NCBI RefSeq assembly: GCF_009469595.2
Contig: NZ_SSXV01000010.1
Location: forward strand, 82,058 to 146,057
Length of the DNA: 64,000 nt
Direction: 5' to 3'
Origin: Thauera sp. 2A1
Lineage (GTDB): Bacteria; Pseudomonadota; Gammaproteobacteria; Burkholderiales; Rhodocyclaceae
Part shown: piece by piece, positions 16,014 through 25,239 of the stretch
How the letters are laid out: each line of letters starts with the position of its first letter
Numbering within the stretch: the stretch's first letter is position 1
Notes under the pieces: generated by a model
Database searches by the model: none
What the model was told of the DNA's origin: nothing
What the model saw: only the letters and a program-made list of their open reading frames with translations
Program-made: the position numbers and the translations under genes

Positions 16014-17122
16014 GCACGAGCCTCTGCGGCGAGGGACTGGAACAGCGCCAGGTAGCGTTCCGCGCACGCTTCCACGCTGTATTCGGCCACCGCAGCCTTA
16101 CGACCGAGCGCATCACCGGGCCGGTCGAGCGTCGCCAGCATGGCGCGCGCCAGCGCCGGCGCATCGTCCACCGGCACGAGGGGCGCAACCGCCCCGGCGC
16201 GCAGGATTTCCGCCGGTCCCGACGCACAGTCCGAAGAGACCACCGGCGTTCCGAGCGCGAGGGCCTCGATCAGCGCATTCGGTGCCCCCTCGCGGCGCGA
16301 AGACAGCACGAACAAGGCCGCACGCGCGAGATAGCGGTATGGATTGGGATCGAAGCCGGGCAGCGCGAAATCCGCCTCCACGCCGAGTTCGCGTGCCTGC
16401 TTCGTCAGCGCGGCGCGCAGACGCCCCTCGCCGAGGATCATCAGGCGGCACGGCCGCGCCTGCCTCACCTGCGCAAATGCCTGCAGCAGCACATCGAAGC
16501 CCTTGACCTTACCGAGGCGGCCGACCCCCAGGATCACCGGCGGCGCACCGGCCGCGAACCAGGGGTGATCGAGCGGCTCGGCCGCCTGCGCCAACAATCT
16601 GCGCGTGATCGTCGGATTGCGGATCAGATGCACCCGCTCGGGGCGCAGCTCGGCAACTTTTGCGATGTCCTCGACCACGCCCTCGGAATTGCCCACCACC
16701 GCAATGGCAGCACGATGGACGAAGCGCACCTTCAGCCTCATGCGCCACCGCGCGTAAGGCCTCAGTTCTGCCAGCCGTGCCGAGAAATTGGTACCCGGCT
16801 GCATGATCAGACCGGTCTGCACCCTGGCGAGGCGGCGCGCAAGAAGAACGGCGAAGGCGGATTCGTCCTTGCCGCACAGTACGAAATCCGGTCTGGCGTC
16901 CTGCAGGTAACGGCACAGGAAGGGTTGCACATCTGCGATCCCATTACGCACTCCGTCGATCAGCCGCACACGCGGATCCAGTTCGTCGAGGTAAGGCGCG
17001 CCGCGGTGCCGCGTCAGGAAATCGACCGCCACACCCAACGCCGCCAGGCCGCCGGCCAGATTGACCAGCATGCGCTCGACACCGCCGTCGCCGAAGGAAG
17101 GAATGAAGATTGCCAGACGCAT
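16010..17122 (-). CDS. GT4 family glycosyltransferase
   Basis: A 370-residue GT-B enzyme starting MRLAIFIPSFGDGGVERMLVN, with VILGVGRLGKVKGFDVLLQAF, MILGEGRLRAAL and SSRREGAPNALIEALALGTPVVSSDCASGPAEIL in the donor half. It is the first gene of the leftward glycan operon and lies 97 bases from the divergent GT32-like gene, so the shared gap 17123-17219 should hold both promoters; a TATAAT hexamer is at 17161-17166. The ATG at 17122 is chosen because the motif-bearing N-terminus starts there. Confidence 0.88.
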   Translation of the reverse strand: MRLAIFIPSFGDGGVERMLVNLAGGLAALGVAVDFLTRHRGAPYLDELDPRVRLIDGVRNGIADVQPFLCRYLQDARPDFVLCGKDESAFAVLLARRLARVQTGLIMQPGTNFSARLAELRPYARWRMRLKVRFVHRAAIAVVGNSEGVVEDIAKVAELRPERVHLIRNPTITRRLLAQAAEPLDHPWFAAGAPPVILGVGRLGKVKGFDVLLQAFAQVRQARPCRLMILGEGRLRAALTKQARELGVEADFALPGFDPNPYRYLARAALFVLSSRREGAPNALIEALALGTPVVSSDCASGPAEILRAGAVAPLVPVDDAPALARAMLATLDRPGDALGRKAAVAEYSVEACAERYLALFQSLAAEARA

Positions 17123-17219
17123 TGAGGAGGTGTCGGGTGCGTATCGATGCCAGCCGCGATTATAATTCAAGCCTCATGGCGCCCCCCGGAAACACTTTTC
17201 ATGCACACAGGATGACTCC

Positions 17220-18038
17220 GTGCGACGCATACTCGGCTGCCTGAGCCGCGGCAGATATTACCTGACGAACGAACTGCCACTTCAGCTCGTCGCGGATCGT
17301 GAAAAGCTGCAGGCCGTCGAGCAGTCGATACCGACAACGGTTTACCAGACCTGGGAAGACCGCTACTTCGGCAAGACGCACGCGCGTGAATTGGAGAAGT
17401 TCCGCGACATCAACCCGGAACTCTCGCTCGTGATCTTCGACCAGCAGCAGCTCGGCGCATACATGGCCGAGCACTGGGGCGAGCACCCCATCCACCGGAT
17501 CTTTGCCAATGTGCGCTTCGGCCCGATGCGGGCGGACATCTTCCGTTACTGCATCCTCTTCGAGCGCGGTGGCTACTATTTCGACATCAACAAGGCCTGC
17601 ACCACCCCCCTGACCGCGCTGCACCCGCGCGATGCCTCTGCGCTGATTTCGTACGAAGGCAGTGACTGCATCGTGCTGCCCGACGACGAGGCGATGGGGC
17701 GCATGCAGCACCCCGACAAGATCGTGTGCCAGTGGGGCCTCGCTTTTGCGCCGGGACATCCGGTCCTGGCGCGCATGATCGACAACATTTGCCATCACTA
17801 CGATTACTTCCGCAATCGCAGCTTCAGTTTCCCCAAGAGCGCCATCCTCGCCTTCACCGGTCCGGGCATGTTCACCAAGACCGTGCGCGAAGCCTTCTCC
17901 GCTGGCGATCATGCCGGCGTGGCGCAGGCGGGCATCGATTTCAACGGCTCGGGCATCCCGCGGCTCAACGGCTCGAAGGTCAGGTATCTGACCGTTCCCG
18001 CCTATGCGGCGGCCCGCAATGCGGTCATCGTCACCTGA
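17220..18038 (+). CDS. GT32-like (OCH1/capsular type) glycosyltransferase
   Basis: A 272-residue protein with the GT32 layout: IPTTVYQTWEDRYFGKTH, NPELSLVIFD, and the donor-site block MRADIFRYCILFERGGYYFD. The family's metal-binding DxD appears here as DIN (FDINK), so the second acidic residue is replaced by Asn. It starts with GTG at 17220 shortly after a GGATGA ribosome-binding-like stretch. First gene of the rightward branch, divergent from the GT4 operon. Sugar specificity is unknown. Confidence 0.75.
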   Translation: MRRILGCLSRGRYYLTNELPLQLVADREKLQAVEQSIPTTVYQTWEDRYFGKTHARELEKFRDINPELSLVIFDQQQLGAYMAEHWGEHPIHRIFANVRFGPMRADIFRYCILFERGGYYFDINKACTTPLTALHPRDASALISYEGSDCIVLPDDEAMGRMQHPDKIVCQWGLAFAPGHPVLARMIDNICHHYDYFRNRSFSFPKSAILAFTGPGMFTKTVREAFSAGDHAGVAQAGIDFNGSGIPRLNGSKVRYLTVPAYAAARNAVIVT

Positions 18039-18078
18039 CGGGCCCGCTGCGCGCCTGCACCAACGCCCACAGGTCCAC

Positions 18079-19662
18079 ATGAAGCAACAGGAACTGCCGC
18101 CGACCTTGCCGTCGGAGCCGACATCAGGCAAGCGTGACCTCGCCCGCGCAGGCGCCGCCCTCCTCACCGTGCTGCTGATGGCGACCGCCATCCTGGCCGG
18201 GCGGATCATCAACCCCGACGGCGTGCTGTACATCGACACCGCACAGGCCTTTCTGGACAAGGGCTTGTCGGGCGCGCTGGCGAGTTATCCGTGGCCCTTC
18301 TATCCGATCCTGATCGGCCTGGTGTCGCACCTCTCCGGGCTTTCGATGCTGCATTCGGCCTACCTGGTCAACACCGTCTGCATCGTCATTCTGGCCGACG
18401 CCTTCATCCGCCTCTGCCGTCTCGTCGGTAGCGCGGGCCATCTGGGCTGGGTGCCGGTGCTGCTGTTCTTCGCCTTCCGCGGCCTGGATCACAGACTGGA
18501 AATCATCCGCGACTGGGGCTTCCTTGCCTTCTCGCTGCTCGGGTTCGTGCACTTCACCCGCTTCTGGCTGGACCCGCGCGGTCGGCTCGCCGACGCGCTC
18601 GCGTGGCAGGTCGCCATCGCCGTCGCCTGCCTGTTCAGGATCGAAGCGGCAGCCTTCATGATTCTCGCGCCCCTGGGCCTGCTCGCGCAGGCCGGAGGCC
18701 GGACGATGCGCCTGCGCCGCTGGCTGCTGGCAAGCTGCTGGATCGTCCCCGCGCTGGGCTTGCTGGCCGGGCTCGCGCTGTCGGGGCACCTGCCGGCCTC
18801 CCGGCTCGACGAACTGTACCTGCGGGCCAATCCGCTGCTGCTCTGGCACACGTTCACCGATCGCGCCACGCTGCTTTCCAATGCCATCCTGAACGAACAC
18901 AGCCGCGACCTCGCCCAACTGATCCTCGGCACGGGCCTCATCGCGTCCATCGCCTACATGACGCTGGCCAATTTCGGCAATGGCCTGCTGCTCGCCTGCG
19001 CCTGGTGCCTTTACCGCGGACGCCGCCATGTCGCCGTCAAAGCCGGGCCCATCTACTGGGTGCTGGCGATCAATGTGCTGATCCTGCTGGTGTTTCTGGC
19101 GCAGACTCCGATCATGGTCAACCGCTATGCGCTACTGGCGTCGCTTCTGCTGCTCGCGCTGCTGAGCCCTTATGTGGCGGATGCGCTGCAAGCCGTGCCC
19201 CCGATCGCGGAGAGCACGGTTGGGCGCCTGTCGCGTCCGGCGCTCGCCATCCTGCTCGGCGTCATCGTGCTCACCGGCTTCATCAAGCTTCCGCCTTCGA
19301 ATCTGTTCATCAACGATGCGGCACTGTGGATCAAAGGCCACGTGACCGCCGGTGAGCGCATCATCATCAACGACACGCGCCTCCAGTTCCTGGCAGGCAT
19401 CTCGCGTGACAATCCGGCCGCGCGCGAAGTACCCGAAATCCGACTGGCGCTGCAGAACACGCCCCCTCCGTTCTACCTGGCGCTCTACGCGAGCAATAAG
19501 GAGATGAACGACTTCGCCGCGACACTCGGCTGCCTGCCGCAGGTGGCCGAATTCAGGGCGCGGAACGCACCCAGGAGCGTTCATATCTACAAGATCGACG
19601 ACGTGCCAGCCGCCTGGAAGCAGAATGGCTTTTCCTGCCCCCAGGAGTCTGTCGCGCGCTGA
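18079..19662 (+). CDS. Polytopic membrane protein, PMT-like glycosyltransferase candidate
   Basis: A 527-residue protein with about 10-11 hydrophobic helices and a C-terminal soluble part of ~110 residues (IKGHVTAGERIIINDTRLQF onwards). The first loop, IINPDGVLYIDTAQAFLDKG, resembles the acidic first loop of PMT-superfamily transferases, and an AGRI..D pattern recurs in uncharacterised membrane proteins of glycan clusters. I do not recognise a specific function. It lies 40 bases after the GT32-like gene and 75 bases before a GT9 gene on the same strand, so a role in transfer or export of the same glycan is likely. Confidence 0.65.
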   Translation: MKQQELPPTLPSEPTSGKRDLARAGAALLTVLLMATAILAGRIINPDGVLYIDTAQAFLDKGLSGALASYPWPFYPILIGLVSHLSGLSMLHSAYLVNTVCIVILADAFIRLCRLVGSAGHLGWVPVLLFFAFRGLDHRLEIIRDWGFLAFSLLGFVHFTRFWLDPRGRLADALAWQVAIAVACLFRIEAAAFMILAPLGLLAQAGGRTMRLRRWLLASCWIVPALGLLAGLALSGHLPASRLDELYLRANPLLLWHTFTDRATLLSNAILNEHSRDLAQLILGTGLIASIAYMTLANFGNGLLLACAWCLYRGRRHVAVKAGPIYWVLAINVLILLVFLAQTPIMVNRYALLASLLLLALLSPYVADALQAVPPIAESTVGRLSRPALAILLGVIVLTGFIKLPPSNLFINDAALWIKGHVTAGERIIINDTRLQFLAGISRDNPAAREVPEIRLALQNTPPPFYLALYASNKEMNDFAATLGCLPQVAEFRARNAPRSVHIYKIDDVPAAWKQNGFSCPQESVAR

Positions 19663-19737
19663 CCCTCAACCTGCGGGACACTCGCGATGTAATCTGCCGG
19701 CGGGTCCTCTCACTTCACACCTGACTCCTGTTCCCCC

Positions 19738-20784
19738 TTGAACCGCCTCCTCATCGTCCGCGCCTCCGCCATCGGCGACGTCGTCTTCGCCTCGCCCTTC
19801 GCCGCCGCGGTGAAGCGCAGCTATCCGGACGCCCATGTCGCCTGGCTGGTCGAGCCCGGCATCCACGAGCTGCTCGCCGCCGACCCCTGCATCGACGAGC
19901 TGATCCTGTGGCCGAAAGGCGAATGGAAGAAGCTGTGGAAGGAAGGCCGCTACCTCGAATTCCTGGGCCGTGTCCGCGTCTTCCGCGCGATGCTGCGCGA
20001 CAAGCGCTTCGACACCGCGATCGACATGCAGAGCCTGCTCAAGAGCGGGCTGCTGACCTGGCTGTCCGGCGCGCCGCGGCGCATCGGGCTGGGTTCGCGC
20101 GAAGGCAGCCAGTGGCTGATGACCGAGGTCGTGCCCAAGGGCGGCATCGAACGGCGCATCAGCTCGGAATATCTGTACCTGGCCGAGCGACTGGGCCTGG
20201 ACACCGGCGAATTCCTGCCGCGGCTGTGCGTGAGCGATGAGACCGAGGCGAAGGCCCGGGCGCTGCTGGCCGCGCATGGCCTCGAACCCGGCCGCTACGC
20301 GGTGTTCGCGCCCTTCACCACGCGGCCGCAGAAGCACTGGTTCGAGGATGCGTGGCAGGCGCTGGCGCCGCGGGTGCGCGACGAGCTCGACCTCACGCCG
20401 CTCGTCCTCGGCGGCCCGGCGGACAAGGAAGCCGCGCGGCGCATCGCGAGCGCGGCGCCCGGCGTCGTGTCGCTGGCCGGCGCCACCCGGCTGCCCGAGG
20501 CGGCGGCGATCATCAAGCATGCCGGCCTGCTGGTGGGCGTCGACACCGGCCTCACCCACATGGGCACCGCCTTCGCGACGCCCACCGTGGCGCTGTTCGG
20601 CTCCACCCGGCCCTATCTGGACACCGGCCGCGCCAACGGCAAGGTGATCTGGCTCGGGCTGCCCTGCTCGCCCTGCCGCCGCCGCCCGACCTGCAACGGC
20701 GCCTTCACCTGCCTGCGCGACATCAGCGCCGAGCGCGTCATGCACGAAGCCCGCGCAGTGCTGGCTGCCGAGCGCGCCGCATGA
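19738..20784 (+). CDS. GT9 glycosyltransferase (heptosyltransferase I/II-like)
   Basis: A 348-residue GT9 protein. It starts LLIVRASAIGDVVFASPFAAAVKRSYP, the classical heptosyltransferase N-terminus with the catalytic-region GD, and the C-terminal half has VFAPFTTRPQKHWF, LVLGGPADKEAAR and the donor motif VGVDTGLTHMGTAFATPTVALFGSTRP. The family transfers ADP-heptose to lipid A-Kdo. The C-terminus has a CSPCRRRPTCNGAFTCL cysteine cluster also seen in other RfaF/RfaC-like proteins. It starts with TTG (19738) and overlaps the next gene by 4 bases (ATGA). Best reading is LPS core heptosyl transfer. Confidence 0.88.
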   Translation: MNRLLIVRASAIGDVVFASPFAAAVKRSYPDAHVAWLVEPGIHELLAADPCIDELILWPKGEWKKLWKEGRYLEFLGRVRVFRAMLRDKRFDTAIDMQSLLKSGLLTWLSGAPRRIGLGSREGSQWLMTEVVPKGGIERRISSEYLYLAERLGLDTGEFLPRLCVSDETEAKARALLAAHGLEPGRYAVFAPFTTRPQKHWFEDAWQALAPRVRDELDLTPLVLGGPADKEAARRIASAAPGVVSLAGATRLPEAAAIIKHAGLLVGVDTGLTHMGTAFATPTVALFGSTRPYLDTGRANGKVIWLGLPCSPCRRRPTCNGAFTCLRDISAERVMHEARAVLAAERAA

Positions 20785-21875
20785 AGGTCCTGCACGTCGA
20801 ATCCGGCCGCCACCTGTATGGCGGCGCCAAGCAGGTGCTCTACATCATGGAAGGGCTCGCCCGCCGCGGCGTGACCAACCTGCTCGCCTGCCCGCCCGGT
20901 GCGCACATCGCCGCGCCGGCACGCGCCTGCGCGCAGGTGTTCGAGCTGCCGATGAAAGGCGACGCCGACCTCGGCCTGGCGCTGCGGCTGAAGCGCCTGA
21001 TTGAGGTCGAGCGCCCCGATCTGGTGCATCTGCACAGCCGCCGCGGCGCAGACCTGTGGGGCGGGGTCGCGGCGCGGCTCGCGGGCGTGCCCTGCGTGCT
21101 GTCGCGCCGGGTGGACAACCCCGAGGCGCGCTGGGTGGTGGGGCTGAAATACCGGCTGTACGACCATGTGATCACCATCTCCGAAGGCATCCGCCAGGTG
21201 CTGCTGTCCGAAGGCCTGGCGGCGGACAAGGTGAGTTGCGTGCGCAGCGCGGTGGATGCCGCGCCCTACCTGCGCGACTACGACAAGGCGGGCTTCCGCG
21301 CTTCGCTCGGCCTGCCGGCAGGCACACCGCTCGCCGGCATGGTGGCGCAACTGATCCCGCGCAAGGGCCACCGCTATCTGCTCGCCGCGCTGCAGAACGT
21401 GCTGCCGCGCCACCCGGCGCTACAGGTGCTCGTGTTCGGCCGCGGCCCGCTGGAAGCGGAACTGCGCCAGGCGATCGCCGACCAGGGCCTGGCCGGCAAC
21501 GTGCGCTTGATGGGCTTCGTGGACAACCTGCCGGAGATCCTCGGCGGCCTCGACCTGCTGGTGCATCCCGCCGACATGGAAGGCCTGGGCGTGTCGCTGC
21601 TGCAGGCCTCCGCCGCGCGGGTGCCCATCATCGCCAGCCGCGCCGGTGGCATGCCGGAGGCGGTGCGCGACGGCGTCAATGGCCTGCTGATCGCACCGGG
21701 CGACGTCACGGCACTGGCCGCGGCGATGAACCGGCTGCTCGACGACGCCGCCCTGCGCACGCGCATGGGCGAAGCCGGCCGCGCGCTGGTGCTGGACGAG
21801 TTCTCGGTGGAGGCGATGTGCGAAGGCAACCTCGCCATCTATCGCAAGGTGCTGCAAGGACGCGGAAAGACATGA
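20781..21875 (+). CDS. GT4 family glycosyltransferase
   Basis: A 364-residue GT-B enzyme: MKVLHVESGRHLYGGAKQVLY at the N-terminus, LVHLHSRRGADLWG, GMVAQLIPRKGHRYLLAAL, VFGRGPLEAEL and the donor motif HPADMEGLGVSLLQASAARVPIIASRAGGMPEAV. Translationally coupled on both sides (ATGA overlaps with the GT9 gene and the following GT4 gene). Likely acts in core oligosaccharide extension after the heptosyltransferase. Confidence 0.88.
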   Translation: MKVLHVESGRHLYGGAKQVLYIMEGLARRGVTNLLACPPGAHIAAPARACAQVFELPMKGDADLGLALRLKRLIEVERPDLVHLHSRRGADLWGGVAARLAGVPCVLSRRVDNPEARWVVGLKYRLYDHVITISEGIRQVLLSEGLAADKVSCVRSAVDAAPYLRDYDKAGFRASLGLPAGTPLAGMVAQLIPRKGHRYLLAALQNVLPRHPALQVLVFGRGPLEAELRQAIADQGLAGNVRLMGFVDNLPEILGGLDLLVHPADMEGLGVSLLQASAARVPIIASRAGGMPEAVRDGVNGLLIAPGDVTALAAAMNRLLDDAALRTRMGEAGRALVLDEFSVEAMCEGNLAIYRKVLQGRGKT

Positions 21876-22951
21876 GCCAACTGAAATCCCTGCACCTGAT
21901 CGGCAGCGCGCACATGGGCGGCGCCGAGCGCTGGTTCACCCGCTTCCTGTCGGCGATGGTGCGACATGGCGAGCCGGTCGAGGCCGTCGTGCGCCGCGGC
22001 TCGGAGCTCGCCCGCCACCATTTGCAGGACGTGCCGCATCGCACGCTCGGCTTTCGCACCGTGTGGGACCCGCTGTCGCGCTTCGAGGTGTCGCGCCTCA
22101 TCACGAAGAGCGACGCACCCATCGTGCAGACCTACATGGGCCGCGCCACCCGCCTCACGCACATCAAGCCGGGGCGTGGCAAGGTGCATCTGTCGCGGCT
22201 GGGCGGCTACTACAAGCTCACGCCGTTCCGCCATGCCCACGCCTGGATCGGCAACACCAAGGGCCTGTGCGACTGGATGATCCAGGGCGGGCTGCCGGCC
22301 AGCCGCGTGTTCCACATCACCAACTTCGCCGACCCGGCCAAGCCGGTGCCTGAGGCCGAGCTCGCGGCGCTGCGCCAGCAGATCGACGTTCGGCCCGACG
22401 ACTGGCTGATGGTCACCGCCGGCCGCTTGATCGACGTGAAGGGTCACCGCTTCCTGGTCGACGCGATGGGCCGGCTGCCCGCCGATATCGACGGCAAGCG
22501 GCTGCGCCTGGTTGTGCTCGGCGACGGCGGGCTGCGCGACGCGCTCGACGCTCAGGCGCGCCATGCCGGCGTCGCCGACCGCATCCTGTGGGCCGGCTGG
22601 CAGCACGACCCGGCACCCTGGTTCCACATCGCCGACATGGTGGTATTCCCGTCGCGCGATGCGGAAACGCTGGGCAACGTGATCCTCGAAGCCTGGGCCT
22701 ACGGCAAGCCGCTGGTCGCCACCGCCTTTCGCGGCGCGCGCGAGATCGCCTGCCATGGCGAGGACGCCTGGGTGGTACCCTGCGACGACGGTGCTGCGCT
22801 GGCGGCAGGCATGGAGCACGTCATCCGCGAACCGGACCTGCAGCGGCAGATGGTGGCCAACGGCCTCGTCCGCATCGACCGCGATTTTTCCGAAAGCGCG
22901 ATCATCGGCCAGTACCGTGCGCTCTACGCGCAGTTGCTGGACAATCGCTGA
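21872..22951 (+). CDS. GT4 family glycosyltransferase
   Basis: A 359-residue GT-B enzyme: LHLIGSAHMGGAERWFTRFL, HLSRLGGYYKL, VTAGRLIDVKGHRFLVDAM, VLGDGGLRDAL and FPSRDAETLGNVILEAWAYGKPLVATAFRGAREI. It overlaps the preceding GT4 stop (ATGA) and is followed 44 bases later by the deacetylase. Resembles LPS-core GT4 proteins linked to GT9 genes; exact sugar unknown. Confidence 0.87.
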   Translation: MSQLKSLHLIGSAHMGGAERWFTRFLSAMVRHGEPVEAVVRRGSELARHHLQDVPHRTLGFRTVWDPLSRFEVSRLITKSDAPIVQTYMGRATRLTHIKPGRGKVHLSRLGGYYKLTPFRHAHAWIGNTKGLCDWMIQGGLPASRVFHITNFADPAKPVPEAELAALRQQIDVRPDDWLMVTAGRLIDVKGHRFLVDAMGRLPADIDGKRLRLVVLGDGGLRDALDAQARHAGVADRILWAGWQHDPAPWFHIADMVVFPSRDAETLGNVILEAWAYGKPLVATAFRGAREIACHGEDAWVVPCDDGAALAAGMEHVIREPDLQRQMVANGLVRIDRDFSESAIIGQYRALYAQLLDNR

Positions 22952-22995
22952 ACCCGGCGCCGACGTAGAGACAGAACCCGCAAAGACGATCCCCG

Positions 22996-23757
22996 ATGAG
23001 CGACGGCATCAACATCCTGATGTACCACCAGGTCGGCCGCTTCGACCGGCTCGAGGGCGCCATGGCGTCGCATCGCTCGACCTACTGCCGCGTCGACCGC
23101 TTCGCCGCGCAGATGGCCTTCCTGAAGCGCTTCGGCTACACGGTGCTGTCGATGGATCAGGTGCTCGCCTGTGTGCGTGGCGAGGCGCCGATTCCGCCAC
23201 GCGCGGTGGCGCTCACCTTCGACGACGGCTACGAGAACTTCGCCGAACACGCCTGGCCCATCCTCAGGAAGCACGGCTTCCCGGCCATGGTGTATCTGAT
23301 CGCCGGCCTCGTCGGGCGCCCGTCGAGCTGGTTCGAGCGCGACAATCGCCCCACGCCGCCGCTGATGACCGCTGACCGCATTCGCCAGTTGCGCGCCGAA
23401 GGCTGCGACTTCGGCGGCCACTCGGTGAACCACGTCAAGCTCGCCGAACAGGACGACGCCACCATCCGGCGCGAAGTGACCGACTGCAAGTCCATGCTGC
23501 AGGATCTGCTCGGCGAGCCGGTGCGCCACTTCTGCTACCCCTTCGGCAGCCACGACCTGCGCGCCGTCGAAGCCTGCGCCGAAGCCGGCTGGACCACCGC
23601 CACCACCTGCGAGCGCTCCCCCGCTACAACCGCCGACGACCCCCTGACCCTGCCGCGCAAGGCCGTCGCCTGGGGCGATTCGCTGTTCGGCGTGTGGTGG
23701 AAGATTCACATGAAGAACACGCCGAAGCGGCCGTTGATCCGGCGCGCCGCGTGGTGA
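22996..23757 (+). CDS. Polysaccharide deacetylase family protein (NodB homology)
   Basis: A 253-residue NodB-domain protein: ILMYHQVGRFDR at the N-terminus, the metal/catalytic motif LTFDDGYENF (DD), the second metal-binding motif GGHSVNHVKL (H-x3-H), CYPFGSHDLRAVEAC and a C-terminal TLPRKAVAWGDS. The catalytic residues are intact. These enzymes remove N-acetyl groups from HexNAc in polysaccharides or lipids. No signal peptide is seen, so it may act in the cytoplasm on a lipid-linked or nucleotide-linked precursor. Last gene of the rightward core/glycan operon, followed by a REP pair. Confidence 0.88.
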   Translation: MSDGINILMYHQVGRFDRLEGAMASHRSTYCRVDRFAAQMAFLKRFGYTVLSMDQVLACVRGEAPIPPRAVALTFDDGYENFAEHAWPILRKHGFPAMVYLIAGLVGRPSSWFERDNRPTPPLMTADRIRQLRAEGCDFGGHSVNHVKLAEQDDATIRREVTDCKSMLQDLLGEPVRHFCYPFGSHDLRAVEACAEAGWTTATTCERSPATTADDPLTLPRKAVAWGDSLFGVWWKIHMKNTPKRPLIRRAAW

Positions 23758-23793
23758 GCGGCAGGGTCAAGCGCAACAGGTCCGTACCTTACA

Positions 23794-23851
23794 TGTAGGA
23801 GCGGGCTTGACCGCGACTCGGTGCCTGGTCGCGGTCGAGCCCGGTCCTACA
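23794..23851. repeat. REP-like inverted pair
   Basis: GTAGGAGCGGGCTTGACCG (23795 onward) and the inverted GGTCGAGCCCGGTCCTACA-type arm (to 23851) form a ~58-base hairpin of the same family as at 914-1041 and 5421-5552. Placed after the deacetylase, where it could act as a transcription end. Confidence 0.88.
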
Positions 23852-23912
23852 CGGGGCGATTGAGCCTGCCACGACGACTGGCTATGCTCCTGAAAAACCC
23901 GGAGCACGCATC

Positions 23913-24482
23913 ATGGCCTTGCCCCAGACCCAACCCGAATTCGACATCGACGCCTACATGGCCTGGGAAGAAACCCAGCCCGAACGCCACGAGTATCTCG
24001 GCGGCGAGGTGTTCGCCATGTCCGGCGGCACGGATGCGCACTACACCATCCTGGGTAATGCCTACGCAGCGCTTCGCTCCGCACTTGCGGGCAAGCCCTG
24101 CCGCGCCTTCGTTTCCGGCATGAAGCTCCGCATCGAACGCGCAGACGCGGTGTTCTACCCCGACGTCTTCGTCACCTGCGATGCGCGCGACCGCCAACCG
24201 GAGGCGAGCCTCGCCAAGCAGCATCCCTGCCTGATCATCGAAGTACTGTCTGACTCCACCGCCGCTTTCGACCGCGGCCGCAAGTTCGAGCTCTACCAGC
24301 AGATCGACACGCTGCAGGAATACCTGCTGATTGAGCAGGATCGCCGGCATGCCGACCTTTTCCGCAAGAACAGCGAGGGGCTGTGGGTGTTGCATCCGGC
24401 GGGCGAGGGTGATGTCGTCCGGCTGGCAAGTGTTGGGGCCGAGTTGGCGCTGGATGGCTTGTATGAGGACGTCGAGCTGTGA
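23913..24482 (+). CDS. Uma2/DUF820 family PD-(D/E)xK nuclease-like protein
   Basis: A 189-residue Uma2-family protein: FDIDAYMAWEETQPERHEYLGGEVFAMSGGT at the N-terminus, then the nuclease-fold core YPDVFVTCD, CLIIEVLSDSTAAFDRGRKFELYQ (E-x-L and the D/K residues) and EYLLIEQD. Function of the family is unproven; it is abundant in accessory regions of cyanobacteria and proteobacteria. It opens the unstable strip that runs to the O-antigen locus. A second member is at 57398-58000, so the two Uma2 genes flank the strip plus the O-antigen locus. Confidence 0.85.
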   Translation: MALPQTQPEFDIDAYMAWEETQPERHEYLGGEVFAMSGGTDAHYTILGNAYAALRSALAGKPCRAFVSGMKLRIERADAVFYPDVFVTCDARDRQPEASLAKQHPCLIIEVLSDSTAAFDRGRKFELYQQIDTLQEYLLIEQDRRHADLFRKNSEGLWVLHPAGEGDVVRLASVGAELALDGLYEDVEL

Positions 24483-24591
24483 GCAGGTTCAAGAGCTGAA
24501 CCCGACACACTTACGCCCGCCACACCCTCAAATCGACCAGTCTGCCAGTTGCATTGTCGATTTCGGCCCCCGATTTCGTGCCCATCCGCCA

Positions 24592-24903
24592 CTAAACACC
24601 TGACATCAGAATGTCGACCGCACGATTGATGCTGTCACCCTGATCGGCCACGCTCCCGACGCAGCGCACATTGGCTCGTCGCACCGCCGCGATGAGTCGG
24701 GTGGCAAGAATCAACCGCTTACCGTCATAAAGAATTTCGGGGTTCAGGCCCTTGACGGCGGGATAGTCGGGCAGCAACGGAATGACGACGACCGCAGGGT
24801 CGGGCGGCAAGAGGTCGCTTTCGACCACAACCATCTCCACGCCCTTGTATTCCGCCACGCTGTAGCGGTTCAGGCGTTCCACGAAGCGGTCCCTGGAGCA
24901 CAC
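24592..24903 (-). CDS. CcdB-family toxin (second copy type)
   Basis: A ~103-residue CcdB-like protein: RDRFVERLNRYS, MVVVESDLLPPDPAVVVIPLLPD, LNPEILYDGKRLILATRLIAAVRR and a C-terminal SINRAVDILMSGV helix. These match the CcdB fold though it is divergent from the copy at 2154. The start is uncertain: GTG at 24903 gives the normal family length and overlaps the end of the antitoxin gene by 34 bases; an ATG at 24942 would add 13 residues. Gyrase poisoning is known for the family; activity here is unverified. Confidence 0.75.
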   Translation of the reverse strand: MCSRDRFVERLNRYSVAEYKGVEMVVVESDLLPPDPAVVVIPLLPDYPAVKGLNPEILYDGKRLILATRLIAAVRRANVRCVGSVADQGDSINRAVDILMSGV

Positions 24904-25124
24904 ATGATCTCGGCCAGCGGGTGACCATTGCGCTCGTGCCATGCAGCTTGTGCAGCAAAGTTGTCTGCATTGTCATTCAGCCACTGCTTGCGACGGGCTT
25001 CGGCCACCGCCCTCTTGAGCGCCGCTTCGGCCACGGCCGATACGTTAATCTCCAGCACCTTGGCGGAGTCAAGCAACTCAGCGTCCAGCGTCAGGGACGT
25101 CTTGCGTTTGATGGCAGATACCAT
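24870..25124 (-). CDS. CcdA-family antitoxin (second copy type)
   Basis: An 84-residue protein with a CcdA-like ribbon-helix-helix start (IKRKTSLTLDAELLDSAKVLEINVSAVAEAALKRAVAEARR) and a C-terminal neutralising tail (WLNDNADNFAAQAAWHERNGHPLAEIM). The reading frame continues 10 residues past the point where relatives would be expected to end and overlaps the toxin gene, which could mean coupled translation or a small frameshift. Upstream gene of the pair. Regulation by its own complex is expected from the family. Confidence 0.78.
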   Translation of the reverse strand: MVSAIKRKTSLTLDAELLDSAKVLEINVSAVAEAALKRAVAEARRKQWLNDNADNFAAQAAWHERNGHPLAEIMCAPGTASWNA

Positions 25125-25239
25125 AGCTCAGCCCCTACTCAAAATACCGCATCAATATACCGCAAAATGGCGAGCCAACGAGATGTGGCGGAGGAATCGG
25201 TGTCAGACCCCGATCTCTTCGATTTCACCCGCCCTGCGA

